Notes: generated by a model not told the origin, from the letters alone. DNA of 49,117 nucleotides from Bacteroidales bacterium (GCA_030596125.1 JAUVKT010000008.1:1-49117), one strand, 5' to 3'; numbered from the stretch's first letter, positions 1-10,119 are shown. Numbers and translations: made by a program.

Positions 1-225
1 TTTCATGAAATATGACTAAAATCATGTGTAAAAAATGATGCAAAAGTTGAATTATCATCAATGAATTTGATTAATTTCGCAGGGTAGATAAAGCAATTCT
101 AAAGGTATCGATATAAACGAAATCTTAGTATAGCAAATCCAAAAATGCATATGAAAACAGACCGGTTTTTGTATGCATTTATTTTTAGAGAGGAGTATCT
201 GGGAGGCTTTAATTAATATAGTATT

Positions 226-2070
226 ATGCGCAATAGTGACAATGTTATTGAAAGGGAAGAAATGGTAATCAGGTTTTCCGGTGATTCCGGTGACGGAATG
301 CAGCTTACCGGAACGCTTTTTTCAAATACATCAGCTTTGTTTGGGAATGATATTTCTACATTTCCTGATTATCCGGCCGAGATCCGTGCTCCGCAGGGAA
401 CAGTAGGTGGTATTTCGGGATTTCAGGTTCATGTTGGTCACTCGGAGATATTTACTCCCGGTGATCTTGCTGATGTACTTGTTGCTATGAACCCGGCTGC
501 TATTAAAGCTAACTCAAAATTAATAAGACAGGGTGGAACAATTATTATTGACGAGGATAATTTTACCGAAAAGAACATTACAAAAGCCGGATATACTTCA
601 GACCCTGTCAAGGAGGATAAACTTGAAGATTATAATATAATTGCTGCTCCAATTTCAACTCTTGTAAAGGAAGCTCTTAAAGATTTTGGACTCGATCCCA
701 AGACAGTAATGCGAACAAAAAACATGTTTGCTCTTGGGATAGTTTACTGGTTGTTCGACAGGGAACTCAAATATACCCGGTCATTTATTGAGAAAAAATT
801 CAGTTTACGTCCCGAGATTATCAGGGCAAATATGGAAGTGCTCAATGCAGGGTATAATTATGGTGAGACCATTGAAGCTTTAACACCCACCTATAGGGTT
901 AGTCCTGCCAAAATAGATAAGGGAACTTACCGGAATATCAACGGAAATACATCCACCGCCTGGGGTCTGCTTGCTGCAGCAGAAAAGGCTAACCTTGAGC
1001 TTTTTATCGGTTCCTATCCGATTACTCCCGCTACAGGAATCCTTGAGGAACTTGCTGCCAGGAAAGACCTTGGCGTTAAGAGTTTTCAGGCAGAGGATGA
1101 GATAGCCGGTATCTGTACAGCGATTGGCGCCAGCTTTGCCGGGAGACTGGCTGTTACGACTACTTCGGGTCCCGGGCTTGCTCTTAAAGCTGAGGCACTG
1201 GGATTGGCTGTCATGACTGAACTTCCACTTGTAGTTATTAATGTACAGAGGGGTGGCCCTTCTACCGGACTCCCAACTAAAACAGAACAGTCTGACCTGA
1301 TGCAGGCACTTTATGGCAGGAACGGGGAGAGCCCGGTAGTGGTGATTGCTGCCAGCACCCCCTCCAACTGTTTCAAATTTGCCTTTGAGGCTGCAAGAAT
1401 AGCTGTGGAGCATATGGTGCCGGTTATACTTCTTACTGACGGTTTTCTGGCAAACGGAACAGAACCATGGAGGATTCCTTCCATGGCTGATCTGCCCGAT
1501 ATTAATCCTCCCCTTGCTATTGAAGGAGATACAGATTATATTCCGTATAAAAGAGATGAAAAACTGCTAAACCGCAAATGGGCAATACCGGGAACCAGAG
1601 GGTTTGAACACAGGATAGGCGGACTCGAAAAAACAATAAATGGAACCGTATCGTATGTTCCTGAGAACCATGAATATATGGTAAAGATCAGAGCTGAAAA
1701 AGTGGCAAGGGTGGTTACAAAAGTTCCTGATATGAAGGTCTATGGTGCCGGTGAGGGGGATATTCTCGTTATTGGCTGGGGAGGTACTTACGGTCACCTG
1801 CTTACTGCAGTAAGAGAGATTATTGATGACGGTCTTATAGAGGTGGGTTTTGCTCATTTTAATTATATCAACCCGTTACCATCCAATACAGCAAAAGTTT
1901 TTAGTTGTTTTAAAATGCTTCTGGTTGCAGAACTCAATTCCGGGCAGTTTGTAAACTACCTCAGGATGAACTTCCAGGAGTTCAACTTCCAGCAAATAAA
2001 TAAGGTGCAGGGATTACCTTTTACTGTTGCAGAAATCAAGGATAAATGTTATAAAATAGTGGAGATTTAG
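226..2070 (+). CDS. korA: 2-oxoacid (2-oxoglutarate):ferredoxin oxidoreductase, fused gamma-alpha subunit
   Basis: Complete ORF with ATG; N-terminal gamma domain (FSGDSGDGMQLTG), alpha pyrimidine-binding region (GSYPITPATGILEELA, QAEDEIAG, TTTSGPGLALKAEALGLA); followed immediately by the beta subunit. Confidence 0.93.
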   Translation: MRNSDNVIEREEMVIRFSGDSGDGMQLTGTLFSNTSALFGNDISTFPDYPAEIRAPQGTVGGISGFQVHVGHSEIFTPGDLADVLVAMNPAAIKANSKLIRQGGTIIIDEDNFTEKNITKAGYTSDPVKEDKLEDYNIIAAPISTLVKEALKDFGLDPKTVMRTKNMFALGIVYWLFDRELKYTRSFIEKKFSLRPEIIRANMEVLNAGYNYGETIEALTPTYRVSPAKIDKGTYRNINGNTSTAWGLLAAAEKANLELFIGSYPITPATGILEELAARKDLGVKSFQAEDEIAGICTAIGASFAGRLAVTTTSGPGLALKAEALGLAVMTELPLVVINVQRGGPSTGLPTKTEQSDLMQALYGRNGESPVVVIAASTPSNCFKFAFEAARIAVEHMVPVILLTDGFLANGTEPWRIPSMADLPDINPPLAIEGDTDYIPYKRDEKLLNRKWAIPGTRGFEHRIGGLEKTINGTVSYVPENHEYMVKIRAEKVARVVTKVPDMKVYGAGEGDILVIGWGGTYGHLLTAVREIIDDGLIEVGFAHFNYINPLPSNTAKVFSCFKMLLVAELNSGQFVNYLRMNFQEFNFQQINKVQGLPFTVAEIKDKCYKIVEI

Positions 2071-2072
2071 TT

Positions 2073-3089
2073 ATGGTAGAAATAGAAACGCTTCATAGTC
2101 CAAAAGATTTTAAAAGTGATCAGGAGGTCAGGTGGTGCCCGGGTTGTGGTGACCATGCAATACTTAGCTCTATAATGAGAGCCCTTTCAGCATTGAATAT
2201 CCCGAAAGAGAAATTCGCATTTATCTCAGGGATAGGATGTTCATCCCGCTTCCCTTACTATATCGATACTTACGGTTTTCACAGTATTCACGGACGTGCA
2301 GCAGCTATTGCTTCCGGTGTTAAGGTGGCAAATCCTGACCTGAGTGTATGGGAGATAACTGGTGACGGTGATGCTTTGGCTATTGGAGGAAATCATTTTA
2401 TTCACGCAGTAAGAAGAAATATTGATATTAATATAATCCTTTTTAATAATGAAATTTACGGCCTCACAAAGGGCCAGTATTCTCCAACATCCGCAAAAGG
2501 TTTGGTAACTAAAACTTCACCTTATGGTACAATTGAGGAACCTTTTCAGCCGGGAGAACTCGTTGTTGGTGCAAAGGGCAAATTTTTTGCAAGGACACTG
2601 GATTCCAATATTAAGTTATCTACGGAGATCTACATGGAAGCTGCCAGGCATGACGGAACTTCTGTTGTTGAGGTGCTTCAGAATTGTATTATTTTTAATG
2701 ATGGAATTCATGCTGCAATAAGTGACAAAGCTCACCGTGATGACCGTACAATAATTCTTCGCCAGGGTGAACCTATGATGTTTGGAAAGAACAGCGATAA
2801 GGGGCTTGTGCTTGACGGATTAAAACTTAAGGTAGTTAAACTGGCTAACGGTATTTCTGAAAAAGATTTACTGGTTCATGATGCCGAGGAGAATAATCCG
2901 GGAATGCATACTATGCTTGCCAATATGAGATATCCCGGATTCCCGGTGGCTCTTGGTGTTATCAGAGCAGTAAGTGCTCCTACTTACGATATGGCTGTAT
3001 CAGGGCAAATAGCCAAGGTGAAGAAGAGTTCTGAGATAAAGTGCGTTGATGATCTTCTGCGCAGTGGCTCTACGTGGGAGGCAAAATAA
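2073..3089 (+). CDS. korB: 2-oxoacid (2-oxoglutarate):ferredoxin oxidoreductase, beta subunit
   Basis: WCPGCGDHAIL, GIGCSSRFPYY, HGRAAAIASG, GDGDALAIGGNH (TPP binding); 2 bp downstream of korA. Confidence 0.93.
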   Translation: MVEIETLHSPKDFKSDQEVRWCPGCGDHAILSSIMRALSALNIPKEKFAFISGIGCSSRFPYYIDTYGFHSIHGRAAAIASGVKVANPDLSVWEITGDGDALAIGGNHFIHAVRRNIDINIILFNNEIYGLTKGQYSPTSAKGLVTKTSPYGTIEEPFQPGELVVGAKGKFFARTLDSNIKLSTEIYMEAARHDGTSVVEVLQNCIIFNDGIHAAISDKAHRDDRTIILRQGEPMMFGKNSDKGLVLDGLKLKVVKLANGISEKDLLVHDAEENNPGMHTMLANMRYPGFPVALGVIRAVSAPTYDMAVSGQIAKVKKSSEIKCVDDLLRSGSTWEAK

Positions 3090-3303
3090 AGTCAATTTTG
3101 AATGGGTGTTCGTAAATCAAACGGCTTCTTTCCTCTGACCTCAACAATATTAAAATAGCCTTGTAACTATTTGATATTCAATAAGGGGTTTTCTAATTTG
3201 GGTGCTGCATTACGGAAAACATATGATATAATAATTGGTAACTATTCAGTGTCTTAAGTTTGAATTGCTTAAAATGGCAAATCTCATTATTCTTTACATC
3301 TTT

Positions 3304-3338
3304 AAGTCGGCAATCTTCAGTCGGCAGTCGGCAGTCAC
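3304..3338. repeat. Degenerate heptamer tandem array (AAGTCGG CAATCTT CAGTCGG CAGTCGG CAGTCAC)
   Basis: Direct reading; 5 units in exact 7-bp register. Confidence 0.8.
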
Positions 3339-3367
3339 GAAAAAACAGAAGGCTATATACACTTTTC

Positions 3368-3387
3368 AGTCCCGATTTATCGGGACT
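3368..3387. repeat. Inverted repeat / hairpin AGTCCCGAT-TT-ATCGGGACT
   Basis: 9-bp perfect stem with 2-nt centre, intergenic. Confidence 0.8.
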
Positions 3388-3513
3388 ATGATTAATCAAT
3401 CGTCTGATTCCTTCAGATCGTTTATTAAAATCATCAAAACTTTCTTTTATATACAGTTAAGTTCCTAAATTCAATTGCCATTGTATTTTAATTATTTGAT
3501 TGTTATTTGCTTT

Positions 3514-3548
3514 TTTGCCGATTGTGGACTGTGGACTGCCGACTGATT
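3514..3548. repeat. Degenerate heptamer tandem array (TTTGCCG ATTGTGG ACTGTGG ACTGCCG ACTGATT), opposite orientation to 3304-3338
   Basis: Direct reading; 7-bp register; CCGACTG is the reverse complement of CAGTCGG. Confidence 0.8.
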
Positions 3549-3674
3549 AGTTACAATAATTGTAATATATGTGGTGTGTATCAATTTAGATAGCACCCCT
3601 TTTTTTTATTTATAATGAATAGTTAACAAAACAATTTATTAATTTTAGAATCTTGTACCATTAATGGTATTTTA

Positions 3675-6600
3675 ATGAGTGAAACTAAGAAAAAAGAGGG
3701 TAGGCTTGAACGATTGCTGCATGATCAACAGGAGAGATTAAAAGAGCTGGCCTGTATTAACCGGACTACGGTAATACTTAAGGAGAGTAAAACCATTGAG
3801 GAGTCGTTACAGAAAATTGTTCTGTCGCTGCCTATAGCATGCCAGTACCCCGATTATACTACTGCCAGGATAAAGTATAATGATAAAATTTTTATGACCA
3901 GTGACTTTGAGGAGACCAAATGGGTTCTGAAGCAGGAGTTTATAACAATTAATAATAAGACAGGGTCTATAGAGATATTTTATACACGTGAATTTAAACC
4001 GGAGGATGAGGGTCCCTTTCTTACAGAGGAGAGAGATCTCATTGTTAACCTGTCGAGTCTTATTACAGGTTCGATCAACAGCCACCTGGCAAAAGAATTT
4101 ATCAAGGTTCCTGAAGTTACAGTACAAGATGAAGATGATAAAGGTAAAAGTTCCAGTCGTAAATTATTACAGAAATTCCTCGATAGACATAATGCCGAGC
4201 GAGATGCTTTTCACGACCTGATGCCCTTTAAAGTAAAGGAGATACTGTTGGTTGCAAATTTGTATGATGCTTATTCTATTGAGGGTGAAGGCCGGTTTAC
4301 AGACCATATCCTCGGTGAATACCACCAGTTGAACCTATCGAATGTGCCCAGGGTAACAGGAGTGTCAGGCGAAGATGAAGTCATCCGAAAACTTAAAGCC
4401 AGGCATTATGATATGATAATCATAATGATTGGTGTTGACAAAGAGAACCCGGTTCGCCTTTGTGAAAAGGTAAAACAAAAATATCCCTATATTCCTACTT
4501 TTCTTCTTCTTAATAGTCCGTCAGATCTTCCATTTATTATGCGTAAGAGAGAGAAAGGACTCACTTTCGACGGGTATTTTGTCTGGACAGGTGAGTCGAA
4601 GGTGTTTTTTGCCATGGTTAAGATGCTGGAAGACAGGGTAAATGCAGAAAATGATACTCAGATCGGACTTACCCGGATAATATTGCTTGTTGAAGATTCT
4701 GCTGAATATTATTCAAGCTATCTGCCAATGCTCTATACACTTGTAATGGAGCAGACAAAAAGCATGATTGAAGATGTAAGTTCTGATGAACTCTACAAGA
4801 TACTTAAGATGAGAGCTCGACCCAAGATATTGCTTGCAACAACTTATGAGGAGGCTATAAGTATATACAGACAGTATAAGGATTACCTGTTGTGTGTAAT
4901 ATCAGATATGAGATTTTCAAAGGATGGTCAGTTGAATGAGAAGGCTGGTTTCGACCTTATACAATATGTTAAAAGTGAACTGCCCAATATTCCAACTGTT
5001 CTTCAATCATCAGACCCCGGAAACTCCAAATATGCACATGCCCTGAAGTCGAGTTTTATCAATAAAAATTCGGAAAGCCTGCTTCAGGATCTGAAATCAT
5101 TTATCAATTACTACCTTGGGTTCGGACATTTTGTTTACCGCGATGATCAGGGGAGACAGATAGCAGTGGCCAAGTCTATGAAGGAGTTCGAACAATATCT
5201 TAAAACAATACCTGAAAACAGCCTTGCGTACCATGCCATGAAGAATCATTTTTCATTGTGGCTTACTGCGAGGGGAGAGGTTAATATTGCAAAGATAATT
5301 ACTCCCATGCGAATTAGTGATTTCACGAACCTGTCTGAACTCAGAAATTTTCTCCTGCAACTGATAAAAAAGAGACGCCATGAAATGGATAAGGGTAAGG
5401 TGATTAATTTTGATGAATCGGCAGCAATAGACGAGACAAATGTGGTTAGTCTTGCAGGAGGATCACTCGGCGGTAAAGGAAGAGGACTGGCTTTTGTTAA
5501 TACTTTAATATATAGTTTTGGGGTAGGTAAGTTAATCCCTGGAATAAATATCAAATCGCCGGTTACCATGATTATCGGAACTGATGAGTTTGATATGTTT
5601 ATCGAGAGTAATAAGTTAAGGAATAAAATTACAGAGGAGAAAGATTACGAAGTATTAAAGGTTGAGTTTTTAAGGGGAAATTTGTCATACACATTGGAAA
5701 AGAAATTAAAATCTTTCCTGAAGTTAATGGATAAGCCGATTGCCATCAGATCATCGAGCCTCTTCGAAGATTCTATCAATCAGCCTTTCTCAGGAATATT
5801 TGGCACATACCTGCTGCCAAATAATCAACCCGGTTTTGAGATAAGGATGAAGCTTGTCACGGATGCAATAAAGCTCGTTTTTGCATCAATATTCTCTAAA
5901 AGTGCACGTACCTACTTTGAAGCAATAAATTATAAAATTGAGCAGGAGAAGATGGCCATAGTATTACAGGAGGTGGTAGGGAACAGGTATGAAGATACAT
6001 TTTATCCACATATAAGTGGTACGGCCCAATCATACAACTTCTATCCCGTTGCTCATATGAAACCTGAAGAGGGTTTTGCTGTTTCGGCAGTTGGCCTGGG
6101 ACAATATGTTGTAGAGGGTGAAAGCGCATACCGGTTTTCACCTGTTTATCCGACCCTTGATATAGTTTCTCAGAAAGATATTTCAAAGAACTCTCAGGTA
6201 AGTTTCTATGCTGTTGATATGAACAAGGATCATATTAACCTGCTTGATGGAGAGAATGCCGGACTTGTAAGGCTTGATATCTCCGATTCGGAGCGACACG
6301 GCACACTCAGGCATTGTGCTTCTGTCTATAATCCCAATAATGATTCTATAGTACCCGGATTAGACAGCTATGGCCCCAGGGTTGTGAACTTCGCAAATAT
6401 TCTGAAATATGATTATATCCCGCTGGCCTCTGCTTTAAGTACTATACTTGATGTTGTTAAGGAGGCTTTTGGAACACCGGTTGAGATAGAGTATGCCGTA
6501 GATCTTACAAAGGATTCGAATGGAATGACCAGTTTCTACCTGTTGCAGGTTAAACCTCTTGTCGGGAGTGGTGCCGGATATAATATAAGAACATCATCTA

Positions 6601-7124
6601 TTAACAGAGATAAGTGCTTACTGATTACAACCAGGAGTATGGGTAATGGTAAGATTGATGACATTCATGATGTTGTATATCTCGATCCTGGTATGTTCGA
6701 CAATACAAAAACAGAGGAGATGGCCAGAGAGATAGAGGCTGTGAATGATGAGATGCTGAAGCAGGGAAGAAAATATATTCTTATTGGTCCTGGTCGCTGG
6801 GGAACACGTGATAAATATATAGGTGTCCCGGTTGTATGGCCTCAAATATCACAGGCTAAGGTTATTGTAGAGGTTAGCCTGCCTGATTTTCCTCTTGATG
6901 CATCACTTGGCTCACATTTTTTTCATAATGTCATCTCTATGAATGTAGGATATTTCTCAATAGACCATACATCACCTGATGAACTTATTGACTGGGAGAG
7001 ATTATCCGGACAAAAGGTTGTAAAGAGAGGTAAATATTTTAATCATATCTCTTTCGATAAAAACCTTACCATCAGGATGGATGGCAAGAAACGAATGGCT
7101 GTTATTGAATGTGCGGAATGTTAA
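3675..7124 (+). CDS. PEP/pyruvate-binding (PPDK_N ATP-grasp) protein with N-terminal GAF-like region and two receiver-like domains
   Basis: LLVEDS...VISDMRF...FINKN receiver motifs; GGSLGGKGRGLAFVN, IAIRSSSLFEDSINQPFSGIFGTYLLPN, EIEYAVDL...FYLLQVKPLV typical of the PPDK N-terminal nucleotide-binding domain; unassigned C-terminal region with GPGRWGTRDKYIG. Confidence 0.8.
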   Translation: MSETKKKEGRLERLLHDQQERLKELACINRTTVILKESKTIEESLQKIVLSLPIACQYPDYTTARIKYNDKIFMTSDFEETKWVLKQEFITINNKTGSIEIFYTREFKPEDEGPFLTEERDLIVNLSSLITGSINSHLAKEFIKVPEVTVQDEDDKGKSSSRKLLQKFLDRHNAERDAFHDLMPFKVKEILLVANLYDAYSIEGEGRFTDHILGEYHQLNLSNVPRVTGVSGEDEVIRKLKARHYDMIIIMIGVDKENPVRLCEKVKQKYPYIPTFLLLNSPSDLPFIMRKREKGLTFDGYFVWTGESKVFFAMVKMLEDRVNAENDTQIGLTRIILLVEDSAEYYSSYLPMLYTLVMEQTKSMIEDVSSDELYKILKMRARPKILLATTYEEAISIYRQYKDYLLCVISDMRFSKDGQLNEKAGFDLIQYVKSELPNIPTVLQSSDPGNSKYAHALKSSFINKNSESLLQDLKSFINYYLGFGHFVYRDDQGRQIAVAKSMKEFEQYLKTIPENSLAYHAMKNHFSLWLTARGEVNIAKIITPMRISDFTNLSELRNFLLQLIKKRRHEMDKGKVINFDESAAIDETNVVSLAGGSLGGKGRGLAFVNTLIYSFGVGKLIPGINIKSPVTMIIGTDEFDMFIESNKLRNKITEEKDYEVLKVEFLRGNLSYTLEKKLKSFLKLMDKPIAIRSSSLFEDSINQPFSGIFGTYLLPNNQPGFEIRMKLVTDAIKLVFASIFSKSARTYFEAINYKIEQEKMAIVLQEVVGNRYEDTFYPHISGTAQSYNFYPVAHMKPEEGFAVSAVGLGQYVVEGESAYRFSPVYPTLDIVSQKDISKNSQVSFYAVDMNKDHINLLDGENAGLVRLDISDSERHGTLRHCASVYNPNNDSIVPGLDSYGPRVVNFANILKYDYIPLASALSTILDVVKEAFGTPVEIEYAVDLTKDSNGMTSFYLLQVKPLVGSGAGYNIRTSSINRDKCLLITTRSMGNGKIDDIHDVVYLDPGMFDNTKTEEMAREIEAVNDEMLKQGRKYILIGPGRWGTRDKYIGVPVVWPQISQAKVIVEVSLPDFPLDASLGSHFFHNVISMNVGYFSIDHTSPDELIDWERLSGQKVVKRGKYFNHISFDKNLTIRMDGKKRMAVIECAEC

Positions 7125-7134
7125 ACTGTAAATT

Positions 7135-10119
7135 ATGGCTCTGATAGATGGAATAATGGAACTTCAGAAGTATGACTTTAGTGATACTTCGTTTAATCTT
7201 CTGATGCAGAGGCGTATTCATAAAGTGTTGCTGATTTGCAGCAACTATGATAACTATATGCTTGAAGAGGATGGCCGGATAGATGAACAGATCTTCAACG
7301 AGTATGTTTCTCTGAACCTAAGGTATCCTCCCATTTTTGTTCAGGCAGATAGCCAGGAAGAGGCTTTGAAAATTCTTGATACTGAAAAGATAGACCTTGT
7401 TATAGAAATGTTCAATCTCAGGGGAGTCAATATGTTTGATCTTGCAAAGCAGATCAAGGAAAAGTATCATGGAATACCGGTTGTTGCCCTTACATACTTC
7501 TCCAGAGAAACATCTCTGGTAATTGAAAAGGCGGATATGAGTGCAATAGATTATGTCTTCTCCTGGCTTGGTGATGCAAGCCTGTTGCTGGCAATAATTA
7601 AACTGCTCGAAGATCGTTTGAATGCTGAATATGATGTTGAAGTTGTTGGTGTACAAACAATTATACTTGTTGAGGACTCGATAAGATACATTTCATCATA
7701 TCTGCCTAACCTTTATAAGATTATCCTGAAGCAATCGAGAGATTTTCAACAGGAGGCTCTTAACCCTCACCAGAAGACCCTTAGAATGAGAGGCAGGCCC
7801 AAAATACTTCTTGCTACAAATTTCGAGGAAGCACTCTCACTTTATAAGAAATATAAGCATAATGTCCTGGGTGTCATTTCAGATATCAGGTATGAGCGTA
7901 ACGGAGAACTTGACCCCAAAGCCGGAATAGAGTTGTGCCGGATAATTCAGGAAGATGACAAAAATATGCCATTGTTGTTGCAATCTTCCAATATCGAGAT
8001 GAAAGATCTTGCCGATAAAATGGGGTTAGGGTTTATTAATAAATACTCCAAGAGTCTCTCGATAGAACTTAGAAACTTTATTATTCAGAATCTTGCTTTT
8101 GGTCCGTTTGTTTTTCGTGATCACAAAACAAAAGAGGCGATTGGAGTTGCAACCGACCTTCAGAATTTCCAGCAAAAACTGCTTACCCTCCCGGTAGAGA
8201 GCCTTGTTTACCATGCTGAAAGGGATCATTTCTCTAAATGGCTGAATGCCAGGGCTTTGTTTCCGGTTGCCCAGATGTTTAAGTATATCCAGAAGGAAGA
8301 CTTCGATTCCATTGAAGAGATGAGGAGGTTTATATATGTTGCCATATCGAGCTTCAGGCTTGGGAAGGGCAGGGGAGTGATTGCCAAATTTGACAGAACC
8401 ACTTTTGATGAATATCAGATATTCAGCCGGATAGGAGATGGTTCTATTGGAGGGAAGGCACGCGGACTGGCATTTATAAACTCGATAATCAAGAGATACA
8501 GCCTTTTCAATAAGTTCGATGATGTACTTATTACAATCCCGCGGACAGTTGTATTGAGCACTGATGTTTTCGATGAGTTCATGGAACGTAATAATTTGTA
8601 CGAAATAGGGTTGAGTGATCAGCCTGATGCAAAAATTCTTGAAAAGTTTGTTGAATCTGAATTGCCCGGATGGGTATACCAGGATTTGTATGCTTACCTC
8701 TCGGTATCAAGCCAGTATCCAATCGCTGTACGTTCTTCGAGTAAGCTTGAAGATTCACATTATCAACCTTTTGCCGGGATATATTCTACATATATGATTC
8801 CGAGGATATCTGATAACAGGTTGATGGTAAAGATGATATCTGATGCAATTAAGGAGGTTTATGCTTCGGTTTACTATAAGAGCAGTAAGGCATACATGAC
8901 TGCTACAGCAAATGTTATCGATGAAGAGAAGATGGGCATCGTTCTGCAGGAAGTGTGCGGAAACATACATGGTGATATATATTACCCGACCCTGTCAGGG
9001 GTTGCCAGGTCAATTAATTTTTATCCGATCGGATCAGAAAAGGCTGAGGATGGGATCGTAAATATAGCAATGGGACTTGGTAAGTTAATTGTGGAGGGTG
9101 GCAGGTCACTCAGGTTTTCACCTAAACATCCAAAGAAGATCTTACAGCTTTCTTCTCCTGAAACTTCTCTGCGTGAGACTCAAAAGGAGTTCTATGCCCT
9201 CGACTTAAACATTGATAGTTTCGTTCCGAGTGTTGATGACGGGGTTAATATCCTTAAAAAACGAATTTCTGAAGCAGAGAGTAATAGTACTCTTAAGGTA
9301 GCGGCTTCGACTTACGACTTGCAGAGCAATATTATCAGGCCGGGTATAACACACCCTGGTAAGAGAGTTATTACTTTTGATAATGTTTTAAAGCATAATA
9401 TTTTTCCGCTTGCTTCTATTTTGAAGGAACTTCTTGATCTTGGGCAGAGAGAGATGGGTAATCCTATCGAGATTGAATTTGCTGCAAATCTGGAGACAAA
9501 AAAGGGAATTCCGATGATCTTTAATTTCCTACAGATCAGACCTATTGTAGATAATGACCAGTCACAGATAATTGACATCGAATCTGTTAAGGAGAAGCAA
9601 ACAATTATTACCTCATGTTCGGCACTCGGTAATGGCCTTGTTAAAGGAATTAAGGATATTATCTATGTGAAACCCGAATCATTTAAGCCGGCAAATAATG
9701 AAAAGATAGTGGAGATCCTGGAAAATCTGAATAGCACATTTATTAATGACTGCAAGTATTATGTGTTGGTTGGCCCTGGCAGATGGGGCTCTACAGATAA
9801 ATGGCTTGGAATACCAATTAAATGGCCACAGATATCTCAGGCCAGGATTATTGTGGAATCAGGTCTGCCGAAATACCGCATAGATCCGAGCCAGGGAACA
9901 CACTTCTTCCAGAATATTACATCATTCAGAATTGGTTATTTTACTATCAATCCATTTATAAATGATGGATCGTATGATGTTGAATATCTGAACAGCCTGG
10001 AACCAGTTTACCAGGATGACTTTATCCGTCATATAAGGTTTGATTGTCCACTAAAAATAATGATTGATGGCAGGATTCATAAAGGTGTGATACTGAAGCC
10101 TGAAGTGGCGAATGAATAG
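7135..10119 (+). CDS. PEP/pyruvate-binding (PPDK_N ATP-grasp) protein with two receiver-like domains; paralog of the upstream ORF
   Basis: Collinear similarity to 3675-7124 (GDGSIGGKARGLAFIN, IAVRSSSKLEDSHYQPFAGIYSTYMIP, EIEFAANL...NFLQIRPIV, GPGRWGSTDKWLGIPIKWPQISQARIIVE, GTHFFQN); 10-bp gap from upstream ORF. Confidence 0.8.
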   Translation: MALIDGIMELQKYDFSDTSFNLLMQRRIHKVLLICSNYDNYMLEEDGRIDEQIFNEYVSLNLRYPPIFVQADSQEEALKILDTEKIDLVIEMFNLRGVNMFDLAKQIKEKYHGIPVVALTYFSRETSLVIEKADMSAIDYVFSWLGDASLLLAIIKLLEDRLNAEYDVEVVGVQTIILVEDSIRYISSYLPNLYKIILKQSRDFQQEALNPHQKTLRMRGRPKILLATNFEEALSLYKKYKHNVLGVISDIRYERNGELDPKAGIELCRIIQEDDKNMPLLLQSSNIEMKDLADKMGLGFINKYSKSLSIELRNFIIQNLAFGPFVFRDHKTKEAIGVATDLQNFQQKLLTLPVESLVYHAERDHFSKWLNARALFPVAQMFKYIQKEDFDSIEEMRRFIYVAISSFRLGKGRGVIAKFDRTTFDEYQIFSRIGDGSIGGKARGLAFINSIIKRYSLFNKFDDVLITIPRTVVLSTDVFDEFMERNNLYEIGLSDQPDAKILEKFVESELPGWVYQDLYAYLSVSSQYPIAVRSSSKLEDSHYQPFAGIYSTYMIPRISDNRLMVKMISDAIKEVYASVYYKSSKAYMTATANVIDEEKMGIVLQEVCGNIHGDIYYPTLSGVARSINFYPIGSEKAEDGIVNIAMGLGKLIVEGGRSLRFSPKHPKKILQLSSPETSLRETQKEFYALDLNIDSFVPSVDDGVNILKKRISEAESNSTLKVAASTYDLQSNIIRPGITHPGKRVITFDNVLKHNIFPLASILKELLDLGQREMGNPIEIEFAANLETKKGIPMIFNFLQIRPIVDNDQSQIIDIESVKEKQTIITSCSALGNGLVKGIKDIIYVKPESFKPANNEKIVEILENLNSTFINDCKYYVLVGPGRWGSTDKWLGIPIKWPQISQARIIVESGLPKYRIDPSQGTHFFQNITSFRIGYFTINPFINDGSYDVEYLNSLEPVYQDDFIRHIRFDCPLKIMIDGRIHKGVILKPEVANE

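Noticed and set aside
880-1413. 177-aa minus-strand ORF inside korA
   Set aside because: Fully antisense to a clearly conserved gene; translation looks like composition-driven noise
3193-3468. Small ORFs on both strands in the korB/ATP-grasp spacer
   Set aside because: They read through the heptamer array and hairpin; low-complexity, no motif
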